This document shows, piece by piece, positions 10,701 through 18,382 of a DNA stretch of 64,000 bases. The stretch covers positions 124,001-188,000 of the forward strand of contig JAIBCL010000007.1 of the NCBI GenBank assembly GCA_019694165.1, read 5' to 3'. Each line of letters begins with the position of its first letter. The first letter of the stretch is position 1. A program made the translations under genes and the position numbers. This DNA comes from Verrucomicrobiaceae bacterium (lineage in GTDB: Bacteria; Verrucomicrobiota; Verrucomicrobiia; Verrucomicrobiales; Verrucomicrobiaceae). A model generated the notes under the pieces. It was not told where the DNA came from. It searched no databases and saw nothing but the letters and a program-made list of their open reading frames with translations.

Positions 10701-10771
10701 CCGAGATGGCGAACCTCAACAAGCCCACCGACAACACCACAAGCGGCAAGACACCACCTCAGAAACCATGA
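4703..10771 (+). CDS. Class III nucleotide cyclase-Ser/Thr kinase-TM-TPR fusion protein
   Basis: A 2022-residue multidomain signalling protein. Residues 17-190 are a class III adenylate/guanylate cyclase-like domain: metal Asp in LLFGDIVGS (D23), second Asp in NAGDGYFATF (D67), a RVAAHVGEI strand, and DIAARV supplying the usual Arg. The Lys before GDG that helps select ATP in many cyclases is absent (LDNAGDG), so substrate and activity are uncertain. Residues about 268-540 are a Ser/Thr kinase: GRGGFGEAW glycine loop, VFKFP lysine, HKDIKPSN catalytic loop (about 394), ADFG (about 417), GTSIYSPQEYL. A coiled coil and one membrane helix (about 594-614) follow, then roughly 1400 residues of largely unassigned helical sequence with TPR-like units near 1796 and 1930. 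The ATG at 4703 is chosen because the cyclase domain begins just after it. The stop overlaps the next gene by 4 bases. Confidence 0.85.
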   Translation: MKHQRPKFMNEVAPHPLTLLFGDIVGSVDLKRTLGEVKAAHMIERVGAIFSECCQATSGDYLDNAGDGYFATFTAPSAAVHCGLLFLWRLEREPWEHGPVQVRVAAHVGEIKVQVLDHSRNQRKPSGLAVDIAARVMNLDVPGRFFLTYETSAIARGHGSLRTESDGPLGIGEIAKWEPFNHGYYGFKGGFVPGSESADGGALLIPPEEPLQICEAVMAGRQPLRPSPTSEKCWPVDRLWNRLTKPEDPVPEIREGQLVPGNTGGAWVIERSLGRGGFGEAWLAEDRDRPGEYRVFKFPNDPQRVRSFFREEKLARILDREISGLNDQKGIVKVLGMSRESPMWIATDFYPHGSLVDWVQENPEAFAALPRPERIRFIIELARIVQRAHEVGVIHKDIKPSNIFIRMDVDGTIHPVLADFGIGCIVRQELLDKHGPQHSGNSGLITVIGSSRTGTSIYSPQEYLKPDATPTAKGDVFALGKVLYQFIIGDLTEPAYSARECRRRVSDEFLFQVIDKAVEVESARFESAEELARKLECLEEDRAASREAELREQLARQTKLREEADHLASLAKEAETNAKLAQSEAERRSRLFRWAAVLVGCLMLIAVALAVTAKQSQLKEAEQKQLAVKAQEAAERNRQRASSTIDQMGTRLIEMKEETWSDTRSNMAADIDQFEEDQPDDWSHPEWMLERAIRLKLRAYVASNVLTGSDGGTVESGRRTKALNLRLRALEILRKLCASKPSDDRCAQEYAEELLLLATNDGFDESALFDLDSDGKDRAMRLGLLDPMPGPLRYADALSIFSTRCIQEGLRLVRSRRGVSLGPLLDPCSWRVWEGYFGGLRASQMLTTGTVEIDLGGVTAFFGERRPGSPVFAGIDMTNRSLAWLNLQLPADWRFNHDSPDCLLISAANCFLESPKATRWDYWSDLNQAAKDKGLSPFEQRVFARSLLVKCKVSYRVFQQLRKRGLTDRNALLRFAADSLANAMALNPSDPKKGQGLFSQSLDMAASVAAEFPHDMAAHEAELEIAHQALHAQQDPAEAAKFKERMVGAARRLESLVPGRLFHWLSLEAKAESDLARVYANFDPVRAVSLFNGAIAQRRKLIDAFPNHASEMYEAIVISQYERTLWHVAHQEFFDGAALDETVRDMLATTAKWLTLDGSHDNITAQTFHAWAAASSAAQEADHQDPDWPKLRTTLLANTQTLEHLKNKTIQREKSSETTQCLQAQLEALVVSYETLARIPVTQATPTDGATSPLDYLRMYHAAGKELWKTQGVQHNFFGCEMRLRSSVLLARILMAAGLRDEGDAVMKDVMLLIREDLKHDAALNPSISRLVFGACKLWSDYSIDNFTSHHSIPSSHQALFTLQAGISAVSSLQNVGTWNPEEVYRFLPNLGFLASALLTPGALTEGDFEGAHPRLLGQAIVGAYAQVDDMLGRTVSWRKISGQSASRETLLRVNEAWAFSRFALALVLLKLNRHAEGLLIDDTIVGGTYDSSMPPDQLNQLKVLSRFHIAWDMAEIEGGPVAFEKWRAAWLGYSGRDGVDSGLAKAIGGPLEASAAVFAAFDSRKHYTEAHAVAEAVLDWLDGLIKRSTENERRSFNEIKAEWQARIADYTPSISAAAGGSAPLAYAKRASKPAFPKTDKLITNAEEPPGVKLQGGDSASMTIPSIPTTRGPSYEEIIAGLKKGGLAEKALSLTPPVEIVDVDEPPPAASVANPATKTAPARSGADGDPEWTVVNYASWNNIKAAEAAASKAIDEYDRDKSDSKRSALEKALTNVVDWCFTTSQHSAAEAWSRKLLALNPNNVNALVKLTSAMVFGGRPDQALNELERLAQNPATLLPVAERTLDFYSEMRKRGGVWAGQSKVVRFIFDKAGAAISEARTAKLTAAEARQASENSINSQSALAGEETSVSDKAMYQRDWAGCEAHARRAIELDPSESGAYGNLANALLFQGRYAEARRIYRSHWQDSFNGWTLGGAILEDFDRLAAVGITHPDVERVKAEMANLNKPTDNTTSGKTPPQKP

Positions 10772-11046
10772 GACTCCCGTTCACACTCATCTTCGTCACG
10801 CTCGCATCCATCGTCAGTTGCACCAGCGAGGTCAAGCCGAAGCCCGCGCGCCCGGACACGAGCGGCATGTCGGCTGATGCCGCCCGGCAGTGGGAGCAGG
10901 CGGTTCAGGTGGGGCCTGTCTCACCGGAGGCAGACTGGCGGGCAAAGCAGGCCGCCAAATCATGGGAACGCGGACCGCCTGTGTGTGAATTGCCCCCCGC
11001 ACAACTACCCGCCTCCCAAAAATTGATCCGACCTCCACAACCATGA
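10768..11046 (+). CDS. Small lipoprotein following the cyclase-kinase gene
   Basis: A 92-residue predicted lipoprotein: MRLPFTLIFVTLASIVSC is a type II signal peptide with Cys at residue 18, followed by a proline- and lysine-rich polar region. Its ATG overlaps the stop of the cyclase-kinase gene (ATGA), which implies translational coupling. No family recognised. A 27-codon frame starts at 11043, overlapping this stop, but it ends inside the next repeat and I do not call it a gene. Confidence 0.6.
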   Translation: MRLPFTLIFVTLASIVSCTSEVKPKPARPDTSGMSADAARQWEQAVQVGPVSPEADWRAKQAAKSWERGPPVCELPPAQLPASQKLIRPPQP

Positions 11047-11121
11047 ACCTCCAGTCATTCTTCCTCGCGAGCTTCGCCGCCATGTCCGAGGGCCTGCGCT
11101 TGAAGAAGGATGGCCAGCATC

Positions 11122-11225
11122 TTTGACAGGATTCCAGGATTGGCAGAATTGACAGGAGGCTTTCTGGCAGGATTTCAGACCAAGGTCTTTCCTGGCATTC
11201 CTGTGATCCTGCAAATCCTGTCAAA
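11122..11225. repeat. GACAGGATT-family inverted repeat
   Basis: Outer arms TTTGACAGGATT (11122-11133) and AATCCTGTCAAA (11214-11225) match perfectly, with further degenerate CAGGAT/ATCCTG units between. It fills most of the non-coding stretch 11047-11371, where I see no gene. Confidence 0.75.
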
Positions 11226-11371
11226 AAAAGCGGCTCCATGACCGACATCTGATTTCATGCGCAAGCCCTGGCCGCACCCGCCCTCACGCGAAGCCACTTC
11301 GCACGGTGTTCGTTGAACCGGCCTCGAAGGAACGGCTGGAGGTCGCAAGGGAGAGGGCGCGGCCGATGCGC

Positions 11372-11746
11372 TCAGGCGGTGGCGAGCAAGCGTTTGAGCA
11401 CCTGTGGCTCGCGCTGCGCCACATGGAGGAGAACGCGCGCAGTGCTGCTGGGATTGCGCCGGCCCAGCTCCCACTGATGCAGGGTGCGGAGGCTGATGCC
11501 GAGGAGGCTCGCGAACTGTGCATGGGTGACGCCAAGCGCGGTGCGCGCACTGGCGACTTCCTGACGCGCATCCCAACGAGCAGACTGACGACGGCGATAA
11601 ACCTCAGGGTCCATCTGCTCGCGCTTCACTCCACCATCAGCCAGACGGGTGAGCCGCCAGACTTTCTTGGGGGCGGTCTTTCCGCGCCGGACCGCACCAG
11701 CCTCGCGGATGGCGGCCTTCAGTTCGTTCAAGGGCTGGTTCTTCAT
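11372..11746 (-). CDS. XRE-family antitoxin (HigA/NadS-like)
   Basis: A 124-residue DNA-binding antitoxin. The N-terminal third is basic (KKVWRLTRL; DPEVYRRRQSARWDARQEV); residues about 66-115 form a helix-turn-helix, ARTALGVTHAQFASLLGI then SLRTLHQWELGRRNPS. It lies second in the pair, its ATG overlapping the toxin stop by 4 bases, which is the toxin-first order of HigBA-type modules. Such antitoxins normally bind the toxin and repress the shared promoter, here expected upstream of 12060. Confidence 0.8.
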   Translation of the reverse strand: MKNQPLNELKAAIREAGAVRRGKTAPKKVWRLTRLADGGVKREQMDPEVYRRRQSARWDARQEVASARTALGVTHAQFASLLGISLRTLHQWELGRRNPSSTARVLLHVAQREPQVLKRLLATA

Positions 11747-12060
11747 GACAGGTGTTGCTGGACAAGCTGGGTGAGTTCCTGGAGCGCGGCTTTGGGCAGG
11801 TCTTCAAGCTCGTTCTTCGCGAAAACATGGAGCAGGAGGATCTGGCCCTCGGCGGTGACATGATAGTAGATGATGCGCAGTCCGCCACGCTTTCCTCTCC
11901 CGCTGCCAGCCCAGCGGAGCTTGCGCAGGCCGTGTGTGCCTGGAATGACCGACCCTGAGTCCGGGTGCTCCATGAGGTGGAGCTGCAACTCCAGATAGTC
12001 GTCATCGTCGCCAATCAGCGACAACGCTCTGGCGAAGGGTTGGAACTCAATAAACTCCAC
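11743..12060 (-). CDS. RelE/HigB-family toxin
   Basis: A 105-residue RelE-superfamily protein, expected to be a ribosome-dependent mRNA interferase. It shows the usual fold landmarks: N-terminal helices, a GLRKLRWAGSGRGKRGGLRIIYYHV strand pair rich in basic residues (written here only to its edges: GTHGLRKLRW and GGLRIIYYHV), and a C-terminal LLLHVFAKNE plus helix. The ATG at 12060 is the only sensible start. It is followed with a 4-base overlap by the XRE antitoxin. Confidence 0.8.
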   Translation of the reverse strand: MEFIEFQPFARALSLIGDDDDYLELQLHLMEHPDSGSVIPGTHGLRKLRWAGSGRGKRGGLRIIYYHVTAEGQILLLHVFAKNELEDLPKAALQELTQLVQQHLS

Positions 12061-12078
12061 TGTACGAGGCTAAAGAGC

Positions 12079-12112
12079 AGCGGGAACGCCCGCAATTTCT
12101 TTTCTGTTTTTA
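12079..12112 (+). terminator. Possible intrinsic terminator, plus strand
   Basis: GCGGG-aacg-CCCGC followed by a T-rich run (aatttcttttctgttttt). It would stop plus-strand transcription leaving the cyclase-kinase operon before the Sel1 gene. The stem is only 5 bp, so confidence is low. Confidence 0.35.
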
Positions 12113-12241
12113 ACTCAACTCTGACACGCCGCCGCCCTCAAGAGGACAAGAAGCACGGCTTCGCTCCTCTCCTGACGCGGGTGCGGCAGGTGGCCAGGGC
12201 GGAGTGGTGCTTCGACACAAATCATCCACCTCACGCATTCC

Positions 12242-14020
12242 ATGAACCATCCCTCGTCATCCAGTGAAACATCCCGCGAAGGCTCGTCGCCGTCGCGCCG
12301 GGTGTGGGTCATTCTCTTCTTTTTTCTTGCGCTGGCGATTCTCGCCGCGTGCGACCGTTCACCGCGAAACGTGCCTCTCCACGAAGCATCGCTTTCCGAT
12401 CTCCAGTCCCGCGTGGCATGCGGCGATGCGGAGGCGCTGGTCCAACTGGCGATACGTCACAACATCGGGCGCGGCGTGCCCTACAGCGTGGCGAAGACAC
12501 AGGAACTCATGCAGCAGGCCGCCACGAAAGGCAGCGTGACGGCCGCGGGCATCTGCGCGCTGAACGGCTGGGGCCCGACCAAAGATCTGGCGCTGGCGTT
12601 TCAATCCTTCGAGAAATCCGCCACAACGGGTGATCCCACGGCGCTGCGCAATCTGGGCCGCTGCCACATGTACGGGCTGGGCTGCACCAAGGACATGAAG
12701 CGCGGCTTTGAACTCTACCAGCAGGCCGCCGGGTCGGGTGATCCTGCGGCGGTCTTTTTCGTCGCCGATGCGCTGCTGAAAGGACTCGGCACGGAAATCC
12801 ATCCAGCGCAAGGCGTGGAGATGCTGGAAAGAGCCTCGTCGGCCGGGAACTTCATGGCGACCGTCCAGCTCGCCGAGTGCTACGACACTGGCGCCGGCTG
12901 CATCAAAGATGCCGCCCGCGCCGCTGAACTCTATGCGCAAGCGGCGGAGGCCGGGCTGGAGTCCGCCATGCGCGGCCTGGGGGTGCTGTATGCGAACGGC
13001 ATCGGCGTCACGAAGGACGCGACCAAGGCGGTCGAACTCTGGACGAAGGCGAGCGATCTCGGTGATACGAGGTCCATGCTGTGGCTGGGGGATTGCCATC
13101 GGCTCGGCATCGGCGTGGCTGCCGACTTTTCAAAATGCGAGGCGCTCTGGCTGAAGGCCGCCGCCGCAGGCCTGGCGGAGGCCTGGCGTCACCTCGGTGA
13201 TGAGTACGAATGGGGCAAGAGGGTGACGAAAAACCAGGCCAGGGCCAATGAACTCTACCTCAAGGCCGGTGAGGCGGGAGACGCGATCGGGTATCGCTAT
13301 CTCGCGATCAACATCTGGAACGGAGCGGGAGTCACCGCGGACAAAGACGCCGCGCTGAAACTGTATCGAAAGGCCGCCGATCTCGGCGATGGGCATAGCT
13401 GGCGGGTGATAGGAACCTGTCTCGCAACGGGCAACGACGGTCTGCCGAAGGACATGAAAGCGGCGTGCGCCTGTTTCCTCAAAGCAGGAGAACTGGGCGA
13501 GTCCGAAGGCTACAACAGCCTGGCGTATTACGGCTACGAAGCAGCATCTCCACCTGATCTGCCGAAAGCAGCCGAGTACTATCTCATCGCCGCCCGCATG
13601 GGCAATGTGATGGCGATGTCGAACTACGCCATGATGCGGATGGAAGGCTCCGGCGTGACAAAAGACCCTGCGGATGCCGTCGAGTGGTATCAAAAGGCCG
13701 CAGCGAAAGGCGACGCGCGGGCGCAGTGGCTTCTCGGCAAGTGTCTCGCCAGCGGGCGCGGCGTTGCCCGTGATCTGGTGAAGGCCGTGGCGCTCTTCAC
13801 CCAGGCAAACGAACAGAACTTCGCCCTCGCCGCCCTTGACCTAGCCTGCTGCTACGAGCAGGGGATCGGCTGCACGAAGGATGCAACCAAAGCTCGCTCG
13901 CTCTTTGAGAAGGCGGCCAGTCTCGGCAATGCCGACGCCAAGGCGAAGCTGGAGGCGTCGCCGACAACAACACCATCATCACCATCCGGAGGAATCACGC
14001 AGCCGCGCGAGGCACCTTGA
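12242..14020 (+). CDS. Sel1-repeat lipoprotein (14 repeats)
   Basis: A 592-residue cell-envelope protein built from Sel1-like repeats. One membrane-targeting segment (VWVILFFFLALAILAAC) ends in a lipobox with Cys near residue 38. From about residue 62 onward I count 14 tandem units of 34-37 residues of the form GD-x-x-A-x-x-x-LG-x-x-Y-x-x-G-x-GV-x-KD-x-x-KA-x-x-x-W-x-x-KAA-x-x-G. Units 10 and 11 are the most divergent. Sel1 solenoids are protein-interaction platforms, often in envelope signalling. It is convergent with the RND permease (38-base gap). Partner unknown; the cyclase-kinase upstream is a candidate by proximity only. Confidence 0.88.
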   Translation: MNHPSSSSETSREGSSPSRRVWVILFFFLALAILAACDRSPRNVPLHEASLSDLQSRVACGDAEALVQLAIRHNIGRGVPYSVAKTQELMQQAATKGSVTAAGICALNGWGPTKDLALAFQSFEKSATTGDPTALRNLGRCHMYGLGCTKDMKRGFELYQQAAGSGDPAAVFFVADALLKGLGTEIHPAQGVEMLERASSAGNFMATVQLAECYDTGAGCIKDAARAAELYAQAAEAGLESAMRGLGVLYANGIGVTKDATKAVELWTKASDLGDTRSMLWLGDCHRLGIGVAADFSKCEALWLKAAAAGLAEAWRHLGDEYEWGKRVTKNQARANELYLKAGEAGDAIGYRYLAINIWNGAGVTADKDAALKLYRKAADLGDGHSWRVIGTCLATGNDGLPKDMKAACACFLKAGELGESEGYNSLAYYGYEAASPPDLPKAAEYYLIAARMGNVMAMSNYAMMRMEGSGVTKDPADAVEWYQKAAAKGDARAQWLLGKCLASGRGVARDLVKAVALFTQANEQNFALAALDLACCYEQGIGCTKDATKARSLFEKAASLGNADAKAKLEASPTTTPSSPSGGITQPREAP

Positions 14021-14058
14021 GTGAAGTTCTCGCCCCCATTCCGTTGCACATCACCAAC

Positions 14059-17000
14059 TCATTCCGCCTTCTTCTTCTCGAGTTCAGCGTGCAACTTGCG
14101 GCTCACATCGCCAATCGAGCCGGTGCGGCGGGCGATGAGGGCGTAAACCATGGGCACGAGGAAGAGCGTGACCACGGTGGCGAGGGACACGCCGTACACA
14201 ATCACGACGCCCACCACTTTCCGCGTCTCGAAGCCCGCTCCGTGACCGAGCATGAGCGGCAGCGCGCCCATGACGGTGGCCAGCGCGGTCATGACGATGG
14301 GGCGCAGCCGCTGCTCGCTCGCCCGCAGGATGGCCTCGCGGAATTCCACGCCGTCGTCCCGGAGCTGGTTGATGAACTCGACAATGAGGATGCCGTTCTT
14401 CGCCGCCAGACCGATGAGCATGATGAGGCCGATCTGGCTGTAGATGCTCTGATTGAGTCCCATGATCTGCAGGCCGAGCAATGCGCCCGCAATGGCCACC
14501 GGTACGCTGAGCATGATGGTCAGCGGATGCACCCAGCTTTCAAACTGTGCGGCGAGCACGAGGAAGGCGATGAGCAGCGCGAGTCCGAAAACAAGACCGC
14601 TGCTGCTGCTGGCCTCCTTAAGCTTCAGCGCGTTGCCTTTGTAGCCGACGACTGCGGACGAGGGCAGGTTCTCGTGGATGAGGTCCTCCATGTAAGTGAT
14701 GGCCTCGCCGAGGCTGTAGCCGGTGGCCAGCTCAGCATCGAAGGTGATGCTCCGCATCCGGTTGTAGCGGTTCAGCGCGCCGCTGTCGGCGAACTCCTCC
14801 ATCTTGATCAGGTTGGAGAGCGGCACGAGCTGCTTGGTGCGCTCGCTCTTCACGAAGATGTTGTTGAGGTCCATCGGGCTGCGTTTGTCGTCGTAGCTGC
14901 CTTCCACGATCACGTCGTACTCCATGCCGCGATGCAGGAAGGTCGTGGCACGACGGCCGCCGAGCAGGGTCTCTAGCGTGCGGCCGATGGCGGCGCTGCT
15001 CACGCCGAGGTCGGCGGCGCGTGACTGATCGATGGTCACCCGCAATTGCGGCTTGGTATCGCGGTAGTCGCAGTCGAAGCCGACGAGCTTCGGATTCTCC
15101 TTGGCCTTCGCCATGATGATGTCCCGCCACTGGGTCAGTTCTTCGTAGGTCGGGCCGCTGAGCACGATTTCGAGCGGCTTGTTCAGACCCCGCATCATTC
15201 CCTGCCGCATGATGACGGAGACTTTTCCGCCGGGCATGTCCGCCGTCTTCGCCCGGATCTCGGCCATGATGTCAAAGCCGTTCCGCCGCGTGCCGAAAGG
15301 CGTGAGCGTGAGCACGGCGATGGATTCGTTGAAATCAGCGGCCGTTCCAAAGTTCCGCGGCGCGCGGGAGTTCACGCGCGTGGCCTCGTGGGTCTCTTCG
15401 ACGAGATACATGAGCCGCTCCGTCAGCTGGTCGAGCGTCTGCATGGTGTTTGCGTAAGTCGTCCCGGGCGGACTGGTGGCGGTGACGAAGAACGAGCCGC
15501 GATCCTCGCGCGGCGTGAATTCATCCGGGATGTGATGCAGCAGCCACCAGCACATCGCCAGCAGGCCGGCGACCACCGGGATCACGGTGGCGGGGAAGTT
15601 GAGGCAGATGTCGAGCATGGCGCGATAACCGCGCTGCACGAAACGGAAGATGGCATCCAGCATCCGTGCGATGAATCCGTCACCATCTCGGCCGCGCAGC
15701 ACTTTGGACGCGAGCATGGGCGAGAGCGTGAGCGCCACGAAGCCGCTGAAGCCGACCGCGATGGCCAGCGCGACGCTGAACTCGGCAAACATGCGGCCCG
15801 TATCGCCCGGCATGAAGGCAACCGGAACGAAGACGGCAAGCAGCACCAGCGTGGTGGCGATGACCGCAAAACCCACCTGCCGCGTGCCGAGGAAGGCTGC
15901 GACTAGAGGCCGCTCGCCCTCCTCGATGCGGCGGTGGATGTTTTCCAGCACGACGATCGCGTCATCGACCACGAGGCCGATGGCGAGCACGAAGGCGAGA
16001 AGTGTGAGCGTGTTCAGCGAGTAATCGAGCGCCAGCAGCACCATGCACGCCCCGAGCACGCTGACGGGCACCGCCACCGTCGGCACGATCACCGCGCGGA
16101 AGCTGCCGAGGAACAGATAGATGATCGCAATGACCAGCACGATGGCGATGGCGAGCGTGCGGTACACCTCCGTGATCGACTCGTCGATGAACTGGCTGAT
16201 GTCGTAGCTGTTCTCCAGCCGCAGGTCCGGCGGCAGGGTGGCGCGGATTCTCTCAGCCTCGGCGCGCACGGCCTTGGCGACCTCCAGCGGATTCGCGCGC
16301 GACTGCCGGATCATGCCGAGCGACACCATGGTGACGCGGTTGCCCTTGAATGACGTGCGTGCCTCGTCGGCGCCCAGCTCGATCTTTGCCACCTCGCCCA
16401 GCCGCACCTGATAGCCGCTCTCGCCGCGCGCGATGACGAGCTTGCTGAAATCCTCCGGCGTTCGGTACTGGCGGTTGATGCGCACGGTGAACTGCCGGTC
16501 GAGCGACTGCACGGTGCCGGCTGGCGGATCGACGTTTTCACGGCGGAGCGCCTCTTCGACATCGTTCGTGGTGAGATGCCGTGCCGCGAGGGCCTCGCGG
16601 TCGAGCCACACTCGCAGTGCATAGCGCGTGCCGCCATTGATGCGCACGCGCGCGATGCCTGGCAGCCGCGAGAAGCGATCCACGAGGTAGCGCTCGGCGT
16701 AGTCTGACAACTCGAGTGGCGTGTGGTTCGCACCCGGTGCATTGGTCAGGTTCAGATACATGAGCACCTCGGCGCTCAACTCCGTCTTGCCGACGTTCGG
16801 AGGCTGCACTTCCTCGGGAAAGGTGGCGAGCACCGGACCCATCGCCTCGCGGATGTCATTGGCCGCCGCGTCGAGGCTGCGTCCGAGATTGAATTCGACG
16901 GTGATCTCCGACTTCCCGTCCGTGCTGACGGATGAGATGTTCTTGATCGCCTCCACCTGCGAGATGCGCTCCTCCAGCCGCTGCGTGATGCGGGCCTCCA

Positions 17001-17175
17001 CCACGCTTGCGGATGCGCCGCGGTAGTAGGTCTCGATCGTGACGATAGGCGGGTCGATGTCGGGGTACTCGCGCACTTGAAGGCGCGTGTAGGCGACCGC
17101 GCCGAATGCCACGAGCAGCAGGTTCAACACTGCGGCGAGCACGGGACGGCGGACGCTGGTGTCAGAGAGCCACAT
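14059..17175 (-). CDS. RND efflux pump inner-membrane permease (HAE1 family)
   Basis: Proton-driven inner-membrane transporter of an RND tripartite pump, 1038 residues, full length. It starts MWLSDTSVRRPVLAAVLNLL (TM1) and has a large periplasmic loop. TM4 carries the proton-relay Asp pair in AIGLVVDDAIVVLEN (about residues 403-408), and TM10 the conserved Lys in LIMLIGLAAKNGILIVEF. The adaptor gene lies just upstream on the same strand (94-base spacer filled by the ATGACGAA-type repeat). No outer-membrane factor follows directly: the Sel1 gene is convergent, and the nearest factor is at 1-1343. Substrate cannot be told from sequence. Confidence 0.95.
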   Translation of the reverse strand: MWLSDTSVRRPVLAAVLNLLLVAFGAVAYTRLQVREYPDIDPPIVTIETYYRGASASVVEARITQRLEERISQVEAIKNISSVSTDGKSEITVEFNLGRSLDAAANDIREAMGPVLATFPEEVQPPNVGKTELSAEVLMYLNLTNAPGANHTPLELSDYAERYLVDRFSRLPGIARVRINGGTRYALRVWLDREALAARHLTTNDVEEALRRENVDPPAGTVQSLDRQFTVRINRQYRTPEDFSKLVIARGESGYQVRLGEVAKIELGADEARTSFKGNRVTMVSLGMIRQSRANPLEVAKAVRAEAERIRATLPPDLRLENSYDISQFIDESITEVYRTLAIAIVLVIAIIYLFLGSFRAVIVPTVAVPVSVLGACMVLLALDYSLNTLTLLAFVLAIGLVVDDAIVVLENIHRRIEEGERPLVAAFLGTRQVGFAVIATTLVLLAVFVPVAFMPGDTGRMFAEFSVALAIAVGFSGFVALTLSPMLASKVLRGRDGDGFIARMLDAIFRFVQRGYRAMLDICLNFPATVIPVVAGLLAMCWWLLHHIPDEFTPREDRGSFFVTATSPPGTTYANTMQTLDQLTERLMYLVEETHEATRVNSRAPRNFGTAADFNESIAVLTLTPFGTRRNGFDIMAEIRAKTADMPGGKVSVIMRQGMMRGLNKPLEIVLSGPTYEELTQWRDIIMAKAKENPKLVGFDCDYRDTKPQLRVTIDQSRAADLGVSSAAIGRTLETLLGGRRATTFLHRGMEYDVIVEGSYDDKRSPMDLNNIFVKSERTKQLVPLSNLIKMEEFADSGALNRYNRMRSITFDAELATGYSLGEAITYMEDLIHENLPSSAVVGYKGNALKLKEASSSSGLVFGLALLIAFLVLAAQFESWVHPLTIMLSVPVAIAGALLGLQIMGLNQSIYSQIGLIMLIGLAAKNGILIVEFINQLRDDGVEFREAILRASEQRLRPIVMTALATVMGALPLMLGHGAGFETRKVVGVVIVYGVSLATVVTLFLVPMVYALIARRTGSIGDVSRKLHAELEKKKAE

Positions 17176-17180
17176 TACGG

Positions 17181-17285
17181 AACGACGAATGTGGAATGAC
17201 GAGTGACGAATGCGGACGGCGCGCGCCCGACGATGCGACGTGCATTCGTCATTCTGAAGTCGTCACATGTCATTTCGCATTCTGC
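17181..17285. repeat. ATGACGAA-type dispersed repeat between adaptor and permease genes
   Basis: Several GAATGACGA(G/A)TGACGAATGC units occur in opposite orientations. TGACGAATGC (about 17204-17213) pairs with GCATTCGTCA (about 17242-17251). The right end overlaps the last codons of the adaptor gene (EQNAK stop). Same family as the unit at 1234-1268. Confidence 0.7.
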
Positions 17286-18382
17286 TCGGGATTGAACGCC
17301 GCCACGGGTCCGGCAAACTCTCCCGTGACCTTCACCGCCATGCCGTCTTGCAGACCGACGAGGCCGTCGGCGATGATCGTCTGCCCCTCGGTGACGCCAT
17401 CAATGACTTCGAGAAAACCCGGCTTGCGGCGGCCGGTCTTCACCTCGATGCGCTTTGCCTTTCCGTTGTCGATGGTGAAAACAAACGCCTTCGCACCCAC
17501 CGGCACGAGCGAGCGCTCGGGGATGGACAGCGATAGGCGCGGCTCCATCGCGAGGCGCACGTTCACCAACATGCCGGGCTTCAGCTCGTGGCCGGGATTC
17601 GGCACCTCGGCGCGTGCGGACACCGAGCGCGTCACGGAATCGATCCGCGAGTCGAGCTGCGAGAGTTTTCCGGTGTAGGCTTTCTCGCGGGCGCCAGCGG
17701 CGTGCGCGCTGATCTCGGTTCCCATCTTCAAATGAGGCAGCGTGGTTTCTGGAACACTGAAGTCGATCTTCACCACGTCGATCTTGTCCAGGGTGGTGAT
17801 CACCGTCGTCGGCGAGACGAGCGCGCCGACGCTGATGCGGCGCAGCCCGAGCACGCCATCGAATGGTGCGACGATCCTGCGGTCGGCGAGCTTCGCCTCG
17901 GCCTCGCGGATCTTCTGCCGCGCGACCTCGGCCATCGTCTGGCGTTCCTGCAGCTTCGCCTCGGGTGCCGCGCCGTCTTTGACCAGCGCGGTGAGGCGCG
18001 CGATCTCGCGCTCCTCCTCGGCGAGCGAGAACTTGGCCGATGCCAGCGTCGCTTGTTCTTCTGCATCGCTCAAGGTGGCGAGCAGGTCTCCTTTCTTCAC
18101 CACCGAGCCGTCATCAAAGCTGAGCGCGGTCACCGTCTCGGTCACGTTTGGCATGATCGAGGTCGATTCATCAGCCAGCACGGTGCCGATGGCTTCGATG
18201 TCGGTCGCGTAGTTGTCTTTTTTGACGGAGGCGGTCGTGACGGATCCCGGTGCTTTTGGAGCCGCGGCTTTCGCGGACGGCGCTTCCGTCTGCTTTTTCC
18301 AAAATAGCCACGCACCTCCTCCAACCACGCATGAGGTCGCAAGGAAGACAAAAAAACGGGCAATCGCGGAAGGGCGGGCCAT
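17270..18382 (-). CDS. RND periplasmic adaptor (membrane fusion protein)
   Basis: A 370-residue HlyD/AcrA-type adaptor. It has an N-terminal membrane anchor (ARFFVFLATSCVVGGGAWLFW), a first lipoyl half (TVTALSFDDGSVVKKGDLLATL), a coiled-coil hairpin (about residues 100-165) and a second lipoyl half (IVAPFDGVLGLRRISVGALV). A beta-barrel and membrane-proximal domain follow (LKPGMLVNVRL; IPERSLVPVGAKAFVFTI). It precedes the permease at 14059-17175 and should form a pump with it. The start at 18382 gives the anchor directly. Confidence 0.93.
   Translation of the reverse strand: MARPSAIARFFVFLATSCVVGGGAWLFWKKQTEAPSAKAAAPKAPGSVTTASVKKDNYATDIEAIGTVLADESTSIMPNVTETVTALSFDDGSVVKKGDLLATLSDAEEQATLASAKFSLAEEEREIARLTALVKDGAAPEAKLQERQTMAEVARQKIREAEAKLADRRIVAPFDGVLGLRRISVGALVSPTTVITTLDKIDVVKIDFSVPETTLPHLKMGTEISAHAAGAREKAYTGKLSQLDSRIDSVTRSVSARAEVPNPGHELKPGMLVNVRLAMEPRLSLSIPERSLVPVGAKAFVFTIDNGKAKRIEVKTGRRKPGFLEVIDGVTEGQTIIADGLVGLQDGMAVKVTGEFAGPVAAFNPEQNAK

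Noticed and set aside
11043-11127. A 27-codon frame overlapping the stop of the small lipoprotein gene
   Set aside because: It has an ATGA overlap, but it is very short, lacks a family and ends in the GACAGGATT repeat.
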